Source: Nitrospirota bacterium
Lineage (GTDB): Bacteria; Nitrospirota; Leptospirillia; Leptospirillales; Leptospirillaceae
Length of the DNA: 52,580 nucleotides
NCBI GenBank assembly: GCA_021801345.1
Contig: JAJYYA010000037.1
Coordinates: 1-52,580 of the forward strand
Direction: 5' to 3'
This document shows, piece by piece, positions 42,825 to 51,216 of the stretch; the first letter of the stretch is position 1; each line of letters begins with the position of its first letter. The notes beneath the pieces were generated by a model. It did not search any database. It saw nothing but the letters and a program-made list of their open reading frames with translations, and was not told the origin of the DNA. A program made the translations under genes and the position numbers.

Positions 42825-43115
42825 CTACGGGAAGGGAGGAGAGGCGGCGCCCGACTCTCCTCCCTTCTGGTGGTTCTGGGGCAGGGGAGCCCAGTCCGGA
42901 GGGGGCGCTGAACGCTCCGCCTGGGAGAGCGCCGCATCGGTCATCAGGCTGTCCCTCACCCCCCTAAGTTCCTCCAAAACGGGGAGAAACATCCGCCTGA
43001 GAGCCACCGCCGCCCTCGCGACGCGCTTTGCCACCACAGGCCAGTCGGCCGGCTTTATCAGAAGGAGGAAAAGAAGGACAATGAAAAAAAGGTCCGGCAG
43101 ACCGATTCCGAACAT
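42825..43115 (-). CDS. tatB: TatA/TatB-type twin-arginine translocase protein
   Basis: MFGIGLPDLFFIVLLFLLLI is the short Tat membrane anchor with a glycine hinge region, followed by an amphipathic helix (PVVAKRVARAAVALRRMFLP) and a Pro/Ala-rich tail. Length is 96 residues. The MFGIG start and helix-rich tail favour TatB over TatA, though the distinction is weak. It lies 16 bases before tatC; no second Tat anchor gene is seen in this window. Confidence 0.85.
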   Translation of the reverse strand: MFGIGLPDLFFIVLLFLLLIKPADWPVVAKRVARAAVALRRMFLPVLEELRGVRDSLMTDAALSQAERSAPPPDWAPLPQNHQKGGESGAASPPFP

Positions 43116-43118
43116 CGC

Positions 43119-43331
43119 CTAGGAGGATCCGGAAGACGGTCCGAGCTGAGACTCGCCCTGTACGATCTTTTCCTTGAGATCGCGCTTCTCCCATTTGAGG
43201 CGGGCCAGTTCGCGGTCATCCTCTTCACTGAGGAGGGCCCGGCGGGCGAGTTCCGAGATCTTCGCATCGAGGGCATCGTGCCGGTGCTTCAGAGTTTCGA
43301 GTTCATGGCGTTTTTTCTTGGTTTCATCCAT
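43119..43331 (-). CDS. YdcH/DUF465-like small coiled-coil protein
   Basis: Seventy residues, almost all helical and charged: LETLKHRHDALDAKISELAR and LARLKWEKRDLKEKI match the DUF465/YdcH pattern of a short two-helix coiled coil. Function in other bacteria is unclear. It overlaps rimI by eight bases and ends three bases before tatB. Confidence 0.72.
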   Translation of the reverse strand: MDETKKKRHELETLKHRHDALDAKISELARRALLSEEDDRELARLKWEKRDLKEKIVQGESQLGPSSGSS

Positions 43332-43872
43332 CGGACCGGGCTCCTTCGTCTAGGGTGACCGCATCTGCCGACGATCCGGAGGAGGACCTCCGGACCATCA
43401 CCACTCCGTCTTCTTTCGGATTCTGATAGTACCCCTTCCGGACCCCTTCGAGGGTAAACCCGAGAGAGTAGTAAAGAAACCGGGCCGGTCGGTTGGACTC
43501 CCGGACCTCGAGATAGGAGGCTGTCACCCCTCCCCGGTCGAGGTCTGACAGGTAGGAGGAGAGGAGTCTCCTCCCAAAGCCCCGTCTTCTGTCCTCCTTC
43601 CGAATATAGAGAAGATGGATCTCCGCCTCGGCGTCGAGGACCCACCCCCCCACAATCCCCACGAGCGCCGCCTTCCCGGGATCAAGAATCCCCGAGAAGC
43701 GCCCGAGGCGTCCGGAGGCGAACTCCGCCACCAGGGCCGGACCGGCTCCAAAGGCCTGTCGATCCTCCAAGGGCATCTCGAGAAGGAACCTCTCGACCAC
43801 CTGGGGCCAGACACCCGTCGTCAGATCGACGATCCGGGGAGAAGAGAGGAAGGCAGGAGACTCTTCTGACAT
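43324..43872 (-). CDS. rimI: RimI-like N-acetyltransferase
   Basis: GNAT family. The acetyl-CoA loop RRRGFGRRLLSSYLSDL and the following ASYLEVRESNRPARFLYYSLGF are typical of RimI, which acetylates the N-terminus of ribosomal protein S18. Length is 182 residues, with ~20 extra at the C-terminus. The tsaB-rimI neighbourhood is also typical. 136 bases separate it from tsaB, with no gene between. Confidence 0.85.
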   Translation of the reverse strand: MSEESPAFLSSPRIVDLTTGVWPQVVERFLLEMPLEDRQAFGAGPALVAEFASGRLGRFSGILDPGKAALVGIVGGWVLDAEAEIHLLYIRKEDRRRGFGRRLLSSYLSDLDRGGVTASYLEVRESNRPARFLYYSLGFTLEGVRKGYYQNPKEDGVVMVRRSSSGSSADAVTLDEGARSDG

Positions 43873-44008
43873 TAGGGACGACTCCGGAGTTGGGTGAGGT
43901 TCTGGACCATGCCGGACAGGGGCTATCTTAGACCCTCAGGTCCAAACCCTGCAAGGCCGGTCCGGGATAAAGGAGCGAGAGTCAGGTTTCGAAAGCCCGG
44001 GCTCAGCT

Positions 44009-44713
44009 CTAGAAACAGACGGACTCTCTCCCGTAGAGGAGCGCGGAGGCGCCCTCCCCCAAGCCTTCCTTTCGACTCTCAAAGGCCAATCGCCCCATCA
44101 TGGGGGCCGAAGGAAAGATCAGGTGAGAAGACAATCCTGCCGGCGCTCCGGATTGCCCTTTCGGCGAAAGAGCGACAACGCCGGGCCCGGCAATGGCGAT
44201 ATCCCCGGACTGAGCGGAGGAGAGGAGTTCAAGAATCCTCTCGGGAGAGACGGCCCGGCCGGAAAAAACTTCTCCGGCCTCTTCCGCCGGGATCCGGAGG
44301 GGACCGGCGTTTCCAGAGAGCGAAAACAGCGCGGCATTCACCTCTCCCCGCTTCGCGTCAAGAACGATGGCGAGACGGCCGACCGCCTTTGGCAAAAACT
44401 CGGCCGCCTGCCACGCCAGCATTGTAAACGGAGAGACCGTCAGGTGAGGGATCCCCAGAGCCAAAGAGAGGCCCCGGGAGAAGAGGTGTCCCACCCGGAT
44501 CGAGGTGTAGGTCCCGGGCCCCTGGGAGGAGGAGAGAAAGGCGAGATCCTCTGGTTTTTGATTTGTGCAAACGAAGAGGGATTCAAGAGCCGACGAGAGG
44601 ATCTCCGAAGCCCCCCCCGGACGAAAGACCGAGAACCGCGAAAGGACAGAGGATTCTCTCATCAGGGCCAGGTCGACCCATTCCGTCGAGGTCTCGATCG
44701 CGAGATGGATCAT
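44009..44713 (-). CDS. tsaB: tRNA threonylcarbamoyladenosine biosynthesis protein TsaB
   Basis: Non-catalytic ASKHA partner of TsaD for t6A37 in tRNA. N-terminal IHLAIETSTEWVDLALM, then SSQGPGTYTSIRVGHLFSRG and VLDAKRGEVNAALF are diagnostic. The start at 44713 overlaps the radA stop (ATGA); upstream frame extension is rejected. Length is 234 residues. tsaD and tsaE are not in this window. Confidence 0.92.
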   Translation of the reverse strand: MIHLAIETSTEWVDLALMRESSVLSRFSVFRPGGASEILSSALESLFVCTNQKPEDLAFLSSSQGPGTYTSIRVGHLFSRGLSLALGIPHLTVSPFTMLAWQAAEFLPKAVGRLAIVLDAKRGEVNAALFSLSGNAGPLRIPAEEAGEVFSGRAVSPERILELLSSAQSGDIAIAGPGVVALSPKGQSGAPAGLSSHLIFPSAPMMGRLAFESRKEGLGEGASALLYGRESVCF

Positions 44714-46128
44714 CGCCCTTTCCCCTTGGCCGGACCGGAGGACTTTTCGAGAAAGGCGAGAGCCTCCCGAAGATCCTTTACGGGATGATAGGTCAGACCC
44801 CGGGGGGGAGTGCGCGACTTTCCGGAGGGAAGGACAGGGCCCACCATATCCGAAAATCCCAGTCTGGAAGCTTCCGACATCCTCTCGTAAATCCCCGGGA
44901 TCCGACGCACCTCTCCCGCCAGCCCCACCTCCCCCACCGCCACCCATCCCGAGGGAAGAACCATCTCCCGAACGCTTGAAACCACACCGAGAGCAATCCC
45001 TAGGTCCAGGGCAGTCTCCTCGATCTCCACGCCTCCCACGACATTAAGATAGAGGTCCATCCCCGAAAGATCGAGGCCGATACGGCGGACAAGAACCGCG
45101 GTGAGAAGCGACAGCCGGTTGGCGCTGACCCCTTGAGTCACCCGGCGCGGCATGGGGAGGGAGGTGGGTGCGGCCAAAGCCTGAAGCTCCACAAGGATGG
45201 GACGGGAGCCTTCCATTCCGCAGACGACGACCGAGCCGGGGCGACCGGGATCTCGCCCCTCGAGAAAGAAGGCCGACGGGTTGGTGACCTCGACGAGCCC
45301 TCCCTCCTCCATCTCGAAGAGTCCGACCTCCTGGGTCGGGCCAAACCTGTTCTTGGCGGTCCGGAGGATCCGGAGCGGCTGCCCCCTCTCCCCCTCGAGA
45401 TAAAGGACGGTATCGACAAGGTGCTCGAGCACGCGGGGGCCGGCGATGGTCCCGTCCTTCGTCACGTGGCCGATTACAAGAGTCGTCACCCGGGAGCGCT
45501 TCGCAAACTCAAGAAGGGTCGCCGCCGTTTCCCGGAGCTGGATCACCGAGCCGGCGGACTGGGTCCACTCCGGAAGAAAGACCGTCTGGATCGAGTCGAC
45601 GATAAGAATGTCGGGAGAGAGCCGGGCCGCCTCGGCCAGGACGAGCGAGAGATCGGTCTCGGGAAGGAGATAGAGACGCGCCGGATTCTTCTTTCGTGCC
45701 TCGAGGCGGTCGAAGCGCATGCGAATCTGTTCCGGAGACTCCTCCCCGCAAACGACGAGGACGGTCTTTTCCCGGGCGAGGTTGGAGACGGTCTGAAGGA
45801 CGAGGGTGGACTTGCCGATCCCCGGATCCCCCCCGAGAAGAATAAAGGAGCCCGGAACAATCCCTCCTCCCAGGACCCGGTCGAACTCCGCGAGCCCCGT
45901 GGAGGTCCGGGGAACATCGCCCACCACAACCCCCTCGATCGGAAGGGAGCGGGGCGCCGTCTCCGCCCCCTGGGCCTCCCGGACGTAGCGCTCGACCCGA
46001 CCCACCGGGCTCTCCTCCGGAACCAGTCCCTCCGGCGCCTCGTGACAGGAGGGGCAGAACCCCATCCACTTGGGCGACCGATATCCGCAGGAGGGACACC
46101 GGTAGGACTCCTGATCCTTCTTCGCCAC
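44710..46128 (-). CDS. radA: DNA repair protein RadA
   Basis: RecA-like ATPase promoting branch migration. Zinc finger CPSCGYRSPKWMGFCPSC at residues 11-28, Walker A GGDPGIGKSTLVLQ, Walker B PDILIVDSIQTV, the RadA-specific KNRFG motif in RTAKNRFGPTQEVGLFEM, and a C-terminal Lon-like domain (LNVVGGVEIEETALDLGIAL). Length is 472 residues. First gene of the radA-tsaB pair, divergent from panC. Confidence 0.96.
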   Translation of the reverse strand: MAKKDQESYRCPSCGYRSPKWMGFCPSCHEAPEGLVPEESPVGRVERYVREAQGAETAPRSLPIEGVVVGDVPRTSTGLAEFDRVLGGGIVPGSFILLGGDPGIGKSTLVLQTVSNLAREKTVLVVCGEESPEQIRMRFDRLEARKKNPARLYLLPETDLSLVLAEAARLSPDILIVDSIQTVFLPEWTQSAGSVIQLRETAATLLEFAKRSRVTTLVIGHVTKDGTIAGPRVLEHLVDTVLYLEGERGQPLRILRTAKNRFGPTQEVGLFEMEEGGLVEVTNPSAFFLEGRDPGRPGSVVVCGMEGSRPILVELQALAAPTSLPMPRRVTQGVSANRLSLLTAVLVRRIGLDLSGMDLYLNVVGGVEIEETALDLGIALGVVSSVREMVLPSGWVAVGEVGLAGEVRRIPGIYERMSEASRLGFSDMVGPVLPSGKSRTPPRGLTYHPVKDLREALAFLEKSSGPAKGKGR

Positions 46129-46178
46129 CCAACCTCCCTTTAAGTCAGACTGCCTTGGAGTGTGCTACACTCGGGAGC

Positions 46179-47045
46179 ATGCGCATCGCACGCTCCCTCA
46201 CAGAACTCCGGACTCTTCTTCCCGCCTTTCGCACGCGGCCTCTCTGCCTCGTTCCCACCATGGGCGCCCTTCACGAGGGTCATGGATCCTTAGTCGACAG
46301 AGGGCGGGCGGAAGGCGGATTCGTCGCCGTCTCGATCTTCGTCAATCCGCTCCAGTTCGGGCCGTCTGAAGATCTGGCCCGATACCCCCGAACCCCCGAG
46401 CAGGATCTCGCGTTTCTCGCCAAAAGAGGGACGGACCTTGTCTTTCTTCCCCGGGCCGAAGAGATTGTTCCGCCGACCGCCACCACCACCGTCACTCCGG
46501 GACCGGCCGGCAACCTCTATTGCGGAGCCTCCCGTCCGGGCCACTTTGCGGGGGTCCTCACCATCGTCTCCAAGCTCTTCCATCTCTTCTCCCCCGAGAT
46601 CGCCCTCTTTGGGGAGAAGGACCGTCAGCAGCTCTTCCTGATCCGGGCGATGGTCCGGGATCTGGCGCTTCCGATACGCGTTCTGGGACACCCCACAGTT
46701 CGCGAGCCGGACGGTCTTGCCATGAGTTCGCGCAACCGGTATCTCGACGCAGAAGAGCGCAAGAGGGCCGCAAAGTTTCCCAAACTTCTCGAAGAGACCG
46801 CCCGGAAATGGGAGACCTCCCCCCCGAAAACAGACAAAGAAGTGGGAGCGATTCGCGCCTCCCTCGAAGAGGCCCTTGCGCGCGAGGGGTTCCGAGTCGA
46901 CTATGTCGCCTTTGCCGACACCGAGACCCTTCTGGAGATCACCGTCCCTTCGCCCTGCCCCATCTTTCTTCTGGCCGCCATCTTCCTCGGAAAGACCCGC
47001 CTCATCGACAACCTGACGATCGGCCCGGAGAGTCTCCGTGTATAG
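46179..47045 (+). CDS. panC: Pantothenate synthetase
   Basis: Joins pantoate and beta-alanine using ATP. PTMGALHEGHGSLVDRGR carries the HIGH-like motif; FVNPLQFGPSEDLARYPRT, LFHLFSPEIALFGEKDRQQL and the KMSKS-like VREPDGLAMSSRNRYLDAEE follow. The start at 46179 gives 288 residues; a GGGAG run lies too close to serve well, and a TACACT -10-like box ends only nine bases before, so the mRNA may be leaderless. The stop overlaps the rsmI GTG by eight bases. Confidence 0.95.
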   Translation: MRIARSLTELRTLLPAFRTRPLCLVPTMGALHEGHGSLVDRGRAEGGFVAVSIFVNPLQFGPSEDLARYPRTPEQDLAFLAKRGTDLVFLPRAEEIVPPTATTTVTPGPAGNLYCGASRPGHFAGVLTIVSKLFHLFSPEIALFGEKDRQQLFLIRAMVRDLALPIRVLGHPTVREPDGLAMSSRNRYLDAEERKRAAKFPKLLEETARKWETSPPKTDKEVGAIRASLEEALAREGFRVDYVAFADTETLLEITVPSPCPIFLLAAIFLGKTRLIDNLTIGPESLRV

Positions 47046-47889
47046 TCACGACACGGGCGCCCTTTACGTGGTGGCAACCCCTATCGGGAACCTGAAGGAT
47101 ATCACACTCCGGGCCCTGGAGGTCCTGAAGGGGGTCCGCTTCGTCGCCGCCGAGGATACACGGGTCACCCGCGCCCTTCTCGACCACTACGGCATCGAGA
47201 CCCCCTGCGTCTCCTATAACGAGCATAACCGGAGCGAGAAGACTCCCGTGTTTCTCCACCGGCTTGAAAAGGGAGAGTCCATCGCCCTGGTCTCGGACGC
47301 CGGAACTCCCCTGGTGTCGGACCCTGGATCCTTCCTCGTCGAAGAGGCCCTCGACAGAGGGCTTCCCGTCCACCCTGTTCCCGGTGCATCTTCTCTTCTC
47401 GCAGCGCTCTCCGTCTCGGGCCTTTTTCGTGACAGTTTTTTTTTCGGGGGATTTCTTCCGAGAAAACGGGGCGAACTGACAACGATGGCGGAGGAGCTCC
47501 TCCGCCGTCCCGAGACGCATATTTTCTTCGAGTCCCCGAACCGGATCGAGAAAAGCCTTGCCGCCATGCGAGAGATTCTGGGAGAGAAGCGCCGCGTGGC
47601 GATCCTTCGGGAATTGACCAAGCGCCACGAAACACTCTGCCGCGGAACGATCAAAGAGGCTATGGACTGTCTGGCACGCTCCCCCTTAAAAGGAGAGATC
47701 GTCCTCGTCGTCGAAGGAGCCGACGAGAGCACCCCGCTCCCTCGAGACCTTCCCCCCCGTGTCTGGCACGCATTGGGAGAGCTGGATCTTCCCCCCTCGG
47801 ATAAGGCCCGCTTCCTGACACGGGCCTTCGGCCTCGACCGGAAGGCCGCTTACCGACTTCTGGAAGGCAGACCGGCAGAAGAGAACTGA
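47038..47889 (+). CDS. rsmI: 16S rRNA 2'-O-methyltransferase RsmI
   Basis: Methylates the ribose of C1402 in 16S rRNA with SAM. LYVVATPIGNLKDITLRALE, AAEDTRVTRALLDHYGI, SDAGTPLVSDPG, VHPVPGASSLLAALSVSGL and FFESPNRIEKSLA are all present. Length is 283 residues; GTG start within the end of panC. Convergent with the tusA-like gene, whose stop abuts this one. Confidence 0.95.
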   Translation: MYSHDTGALYVVATPIGNLKDITLRALEVLKGVRFVAAEDTRVTRALLDHYGIETPCVSYNEHNRSEKTPVFLHRLEKGESIALVSDAGTPLVSDPGSFLVEEALDRGLPVHPVPGASSLLAALSVSGLFRDSFFFGGFLPRKRGELTTMAEELLRRPETHIFFESPNRIEKSLAAMREILGEKRRVAILRELTKRHETLCRGTIKEAMDCLARSPLKGEIVLVVEGADESTPLPRDLPPRVWHALGELDLPPSDKARFLTRAFGLDRKAAYRLLEGRPAEEN

Positions 47890-48150
47890 TCAGGCTTTTC
47901 TGACAAGGATCTCGTAGAGGCCGTCGGGGCGGGGGGATGTTTTAAGGAGGGCATGCCCCTCCTCCTGGACCGACCGGGGAACGTTCGCAATGGGCTCACC
48001 CGGATCGAGAACCACCGAGAGGGTCTGCCCGGACTCCATCGTCTCGAGCTTGAGCTTTGTCTTGACGAAGTTGAAAGGACACTTGACTCCCCGAAGGTCG
48101 ATCGTTGCGTCGGGAACCCGCTCCTTTTCGTTACCGCTTTCCATATTCAC
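47890..48150 (-). CDS. tusA: TusA-like sulfur carrier protein
   Basis: IDLRGVKCPFNFVKTKLKLE holds the sulfur-carrying Cys24 in the CPxxxxK-type motif (CPFNFVK), and the rest fits the small alpha/beta TusA fold. TusA proteins pass persulfide sulfur to tRNA thiolation or sulfur metabolism. Length is 86 residues, with a polar N-terminal extension. Start GTG at 48150 with AGGAGAG upstream; ATG at 48144 is an alternative. No dsr or hdr genes are adjacent, so its pathway is open. Confidence 0.85.
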   Translation of the reverse strand: MNMESGNEKERVPDATIDLRGVKCPFNFVKTKLKLETMESGQTLSVVLDPGEPIANVPRSVQEEGHALLKTSPRPDGLYEILVRKA

Positions 48151-48190
48151 ATTCTCTCTCCTGAAAAAATTTCAATCCCGACATTCGAAA

Positions 48191-49462
48191 CTATTGTACC
48201 GAAAGAAAGCGCCCTACCGTAATAGGGGTCTCAACGTGGGCCCGAACCCTGTTGCGGAAGTGTTGGGCCACCACATTCCTGGCGTGCCACTCGCTACAGT
48301 CCCGAAGGAGCAGGGCCCCCATATTCTTGGCAGGGTCGTAAAAAAAGGGATCCGATACACGGCACGCCGCCTTCACCTCAGAGAGGGAGTTTGGTCCCGT
48401 CTCCCAGAAAGGAAGAAGGATCAGGTTCCGCCAGTTGCCCGGGTCGACGATCTTTGCGATATCCTCTAGTCCCGAGAGGGAAAAGCCGCTCTCCGTCCAG
48501 TACCGGCAGAACCTGAAGTGCGACGAGGTGAGGGACTGCGAATGGGAGACTAGAGCCGTCGAGACCTCGCGAATGAAGCGGTTCATCCTCACGAGTCCCC
48601 CACCGGCAAGGACGCCGACCGGAACCGGAATCTCCCCTAGAGGGTACACCCCCCCCACGAAGACGGAAAACCGGATATGGACCTCCCCCCCCACACGGAT
48701 CCCCCGCTCCCGGACGATCGGAGTTCCAGTCGTCGTGGAGCCGGCCTTCCCGCCCGGACGCTTCCATGACAGCCCAGTGGCGGTCACACCCTCGACAATC
48801 TCCCCCTCGACGACGTCCCGTTGCCATTTCCGGTTACGAAAGGCGTAGTAGAGATCGTAGACCTGCATCTTGTTTTCCGGCAGGGGAACGCCCATTTTTC
48901 GGGAAAATCCCGACGCCCCCCGAAACTCCTCGGGAAACTGCTCAAGGAGCAAGGTGACGACAAATTCAGACTCGAGATCCTCGACCCACCGATTAAGGGC
49001 GCTCCGAAGGGCCTTCTGAGGGGAGCTGGTGATCCGGGAGGCCATCTCCCGAACCCGGGCGGGATCCTCTCCGGGAATAATGACGAGGAATCTCCCCCAG
49101 GAGAATCCCAGAAAGACGATGCCTAAAAGAGAAGTATCAAAAAGAATTCCCGACCGCAAAAGAAACAGGTCGCTCGTAACCTCCCGCTCCTCCCCCAGGA
49201 GCTTCCAGAACTCCTTGAGATGCATCTTCTCCGCAGGAGCCGCCGCCTCTTCCATAAAGCTCCGGAATCTGTCAATATTTGAACCGAGAATCCCGTCCGG
49301 CCAGATCATACGCAGGGGCGGCGCCGACAAAATAACCTCGTAGCTCTGGTAGAAGAGGGCCATGTTCGATCCGAGAACCTTGGCAAGATCCTCGAGCTCT
49401 TCGCCCGGAGGAAAGGCCGACCCGAAAAGGGCCCCTTTCAGGGGTCTGTGGCTCAGAATCAA
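48191..49462 (-). CDS. Unknown 423-residue protein
   Basis: I do not recognise any family. The protein starts with a TTG at 49462 (GAGGAT upstream). It has a hydrophobic stretch around residues 100-130 (LLGIVFLGFSWGRFLVIIPG) that could be membrane-associated, and a beta-rich middle (ETGEV-type VVEGEIVEGVTATGLSW and VGGEVHIRFSVFVGGVYPLG). The C-terminus is helical with two Cys. The reading frame is long, GC-typical of neighbours and free of signal peptide or transposon features, so it is likely real. Its start overlaps, in divergence, the region before the DUF374 gene. Confidence 0.65.
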   Translation of the reverse strand: MILSHRPLKGALFGSAFPPGEELEDLAKVLGSNMALFYQSYEVILSAPPLRMIWPDGILGSNIDRFRSFMEEAAAPAEKMHLKEFWKLLGEEREVTSDLFLLRSGILFDTSLLGIVFLGFSWGRFLVIIPGEDPARVREMASRITSSPQKALRSALNRWVEDLESEFVVTLLLEQFPEEFRGASGFSRKMGVPLPENKMQVYDLYYAFRNRKWQRDVVEGEIVEGVTATGLSWKRPGGKAGSTTTGTPIVRERGIRVGGEVHIRFSVFVGGVYPLGEIPVPVGVLAGGGLVRMNRFIREVSTALVSHSQSLTSSHFRFCRYWTESGFSLSGLEDIAKIVDPGNWRNLILLPFWETGPNSLSEVKAACRVSDPFFYDPAKNMGALLLRDCSEWHARNVVAQHFRNRVRAHVETPITVGRFLSVQ

Positions 49463-49477
49463 AGAGATATCCTCAGA

Positions 49478-50185
49478 ATGAAAGAAAATGTTTCGCGAAA
49501 ACTTGCCTTAACGGAACGCCTGTTTCTGTCCGTACTCTCATTTTTTTCCTACGCTTTCGTCAGGCTCTACCTGGCGACTCTCCGCAAGACCTATGCAAAC
49601 ACCGATGACTACCGCAGTCGGTATGCTCGGGAGGAGGGGATGATCCTTGCCTTCTGGCACAACCAGATCCTGTCCATGCCCTTTCTGTACTTCGGAAAGC
49701 GCTTCCAAATCTCGACCCTCGTCTCCCTCTCCCAAGACGGAGAACTGACGGCGCGCATCGTCAGGCTCTGGGGGATCAGGTCGGTGCGAGGCTCCTCTCA
49801 CCGCGGGGGGATCTCGGCGCTCAAGACGCTTTTGCGGCTTGCACAAGATCCCCGCCACCACATCGCCCTGACCCCTGACGGTCCCAAGGGGCCTCCCTTT
49901 GTCGTCAAGGATGGCCCCCTCATTCTCGCCATGCGGTCGGGACGACCGGTCATCCCGCTTGCCGTGTCCTACCAGCGATACATTCAGCTTAAAAGCTGGG
50001 ACGGATTCCTGCTCCCTTTTCCATTCACAAAAGCTTACTTTGTTTGCGGGGACCCTGTCCACATAATGGATGCGCCGGACTCCGAAGGTCTGGAAAAAGC
50101 GCGAAAAAAACTCGCGCAGGGCCTCGAGCTGACAAACGCCCGGGCCATGGCGATGCGTATTCCCAAGGGGGCCCCCTCCCCTTGA
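49478..50185 (+). CDS. DUF374 lysophospholipid acyltransferase-like protein
   Basis: Glycerolipid acyltransferase family, probably inner membrane. AFWHNQILSMPFLYFG holds the catalytic His block typical of DUF374 (HxxxxxP), followed by SLSQDGELTARIVRLWGIRS, GSSHRGGISALKTLLRL and LTPDGPKGPPFVVKDGPLIL. In Gram-negative bacteria such proteins are linked to lipid A or related acylation. Start ATG 49478 is conventional; GTG at 49448 with AGGGG upstream is possible. Length is about 236 residues. Confidence 0.88.
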   Translation: MKENVSRKLALTERLFLSVLSFFSYAFVRLYLATLRKTYANTDDYRSRYAREEGMILAFWHNQILSMPFLYFGKRFQISTLVSLSQDGELTARIVRLWGIRSVRGSSHRGGISALKTLLRLAQDPRHHIALTPDGPKGPPFVVKDGPLILAMRSGRPVIPLAVSYQRYIQLKSWDGFLLPFPFTKAYFVCGDPVHIMDAPDSEGLEKARKKLAQGLELTNARAMAMRIPKGAPSP

Positions 50186-50297
50186 AGAGAAAGCGCATCT
50201 GCCGGACAATATCATCAGGGAGAGAACACACCCAAGAATGTTATCGGACGGAAGACCCAAAAACGATACATTGGATCACCATCACCAAGGAGATATC

Positions 50298-50891
50298 GTG
50301 ACGACTTTTCTGCACAAGCGTACCGGGAAAATCCTGTCAGGAGCGGCCTTTGCCCTTTCCCTTTCCGCCTGCGCCTACCAGCTTCCCCCTCAGCCGACAG
50401 CCTTCATCACCCGCCAGGAACCGGACAGACTCTCAGAGATACTCGCCCACAATCCTCTTCCCGACGGAAGGGTGGCCGTTCTCGGAGGCCAGATTCTCCG
50501 GCGCTACGACGGACCGGCCGGGAGATACTTCCTCATCCGGGATCTTCCGCTCGACGAGGACTCCTATCCTCACCCCCCGTCGGGCAAGATTCTTCTCGAC
50601 CCTAAAAAGGAGTTTATCCTCTTCACCCCCGCCATGCACATCATCGGGGAGCACAGGACAAAAAAGAAAGAGCGCACGAAGAGCGCCTTCGTGGTCTTCG
50701 GCCGGGAGGAAAACAGGACGATCACGATGGGGCCTGGTCACATCGTCACCGCCGTCGGGGAAATTCACGGGATGGCTCCCTTTCCCGCCGGCAAAAAACA
50801 CAGGCATTATCTTCTTCTCGTCAGCCAGTATGTCATGGTCTGGTCGAGGGCCCGCCCGGAAGACTATCCTCTCGTTATAAAGTCTCCTTAA
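50298..50891 (+). CDS. Slp-like outer-membrane lipoprotein
   Basis: From GTG at 50298 (GGAG six bases upstream) the signal peptide TGKILSGAAFALSLSAC ends in the lipobox LSAC. The mature part, with VAVLGGQILRRYDGPAG followed by LDPKKEFI, GHIVTAVGEIHG and YLLLVSQYVMVWSR, follows the general plan of Slp-family outer-membrane lipoproteins. The match is partial. Length is about 197 residues. An in-frame ATG at 50238 would precede the signal peptide by 20 residues and is not favoured. Ends before a terminator. Confidence 0.72.
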   Translation: MTTFLHKRTGKILSGAAFALSLSACAYQLPPQPTAFITRQEPDRLSEILAHNPLPDGRVAVLGGQILRRYDGPAGRYFLIRDLPLDEDSYPHPPSGKILLDPKKEFILFTPAMHIIGEHRTKKKERTKSAFVVFGREENRTITMGPGHIVTAVGEIHGMAPFPAGKKHRHYLLLVSQYVMVWSRARPEDYPLVIKSP

Positions 50892-50901
50892 ACGACGCAA
50901 C

Positions 50902-50934
50902 GGCCATGAGCCCATCCCGCCATGGCCTTTTTTC
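50902..50934 (+). terminator. Rho-independent terminator
   Basis: Stem GGCCATG/CATGGCC (50902-50908, 50921-50927) followed by TTTTTTCTT, just after the Slp-like gene. Confidence 0.88.
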
Positions 50935-51005
50935 TTGCCACGATTCCGACTTGTCCGTATAATCGAATCGTTGGAGATCCTCTTTCAAAACACGACCCCT
51001 TCCAT

Positions 51006-51092
51006 GCTCGGGTGGCGGAACAGGCAGACGCAGCGGACTCAAAATCCGCCGGTGGTGACACCATAGGAGTTCGATTCTCCTCCCGAGCACCA
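51006..51092 (+). tRNA. tRNA-Leu (CAA)
   Basis: Acceptor GCTCGGG/CCCGAGC with ACCA encoded; anticodon stem GCGGA/TCCGC with loop CTCAAAA giving anticodon CAA; a long variable arm and T arm AGGAGTTCGATTCTCCT. The 87-nt length and variable arm fit a class II leucine tRNA. The integrase downstream suggests that its 3' end is an attachment site. Confidence 0.93.
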
Positions 51093-51138
51093 ATGCCAGA
51101 GCCAACCATAAAAACTCTCTTTCTCCCGCCATTGAATT

Positions 51139-51159
51139 TTTGCTCCAAATTTGCTCCAA
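51139..51159 (+). repeat. Direct repeat TTTGCTCCAA x2
   Basis: Two copies, 51139-51148 and 51150-51159, lie between tRNA-Leu and the integrase gene. Possible integrase arm-binding sites or part of the attachment region. Confidence 0.5.
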
Positions 51160-51216
51160 TCGGACGAGGGAAAAAACTTTGAGATTTCTCCGATTCTCTG
51201 ACAATGGAGGGAGCCC

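Noticed and set aside
47890-48150. Part of a dedicated sulfur-oxidation (dsr/hdr) cluster
   Set aside because: No other sulfur-metabolism gene lies nearby; only the TusA-like gene is present.
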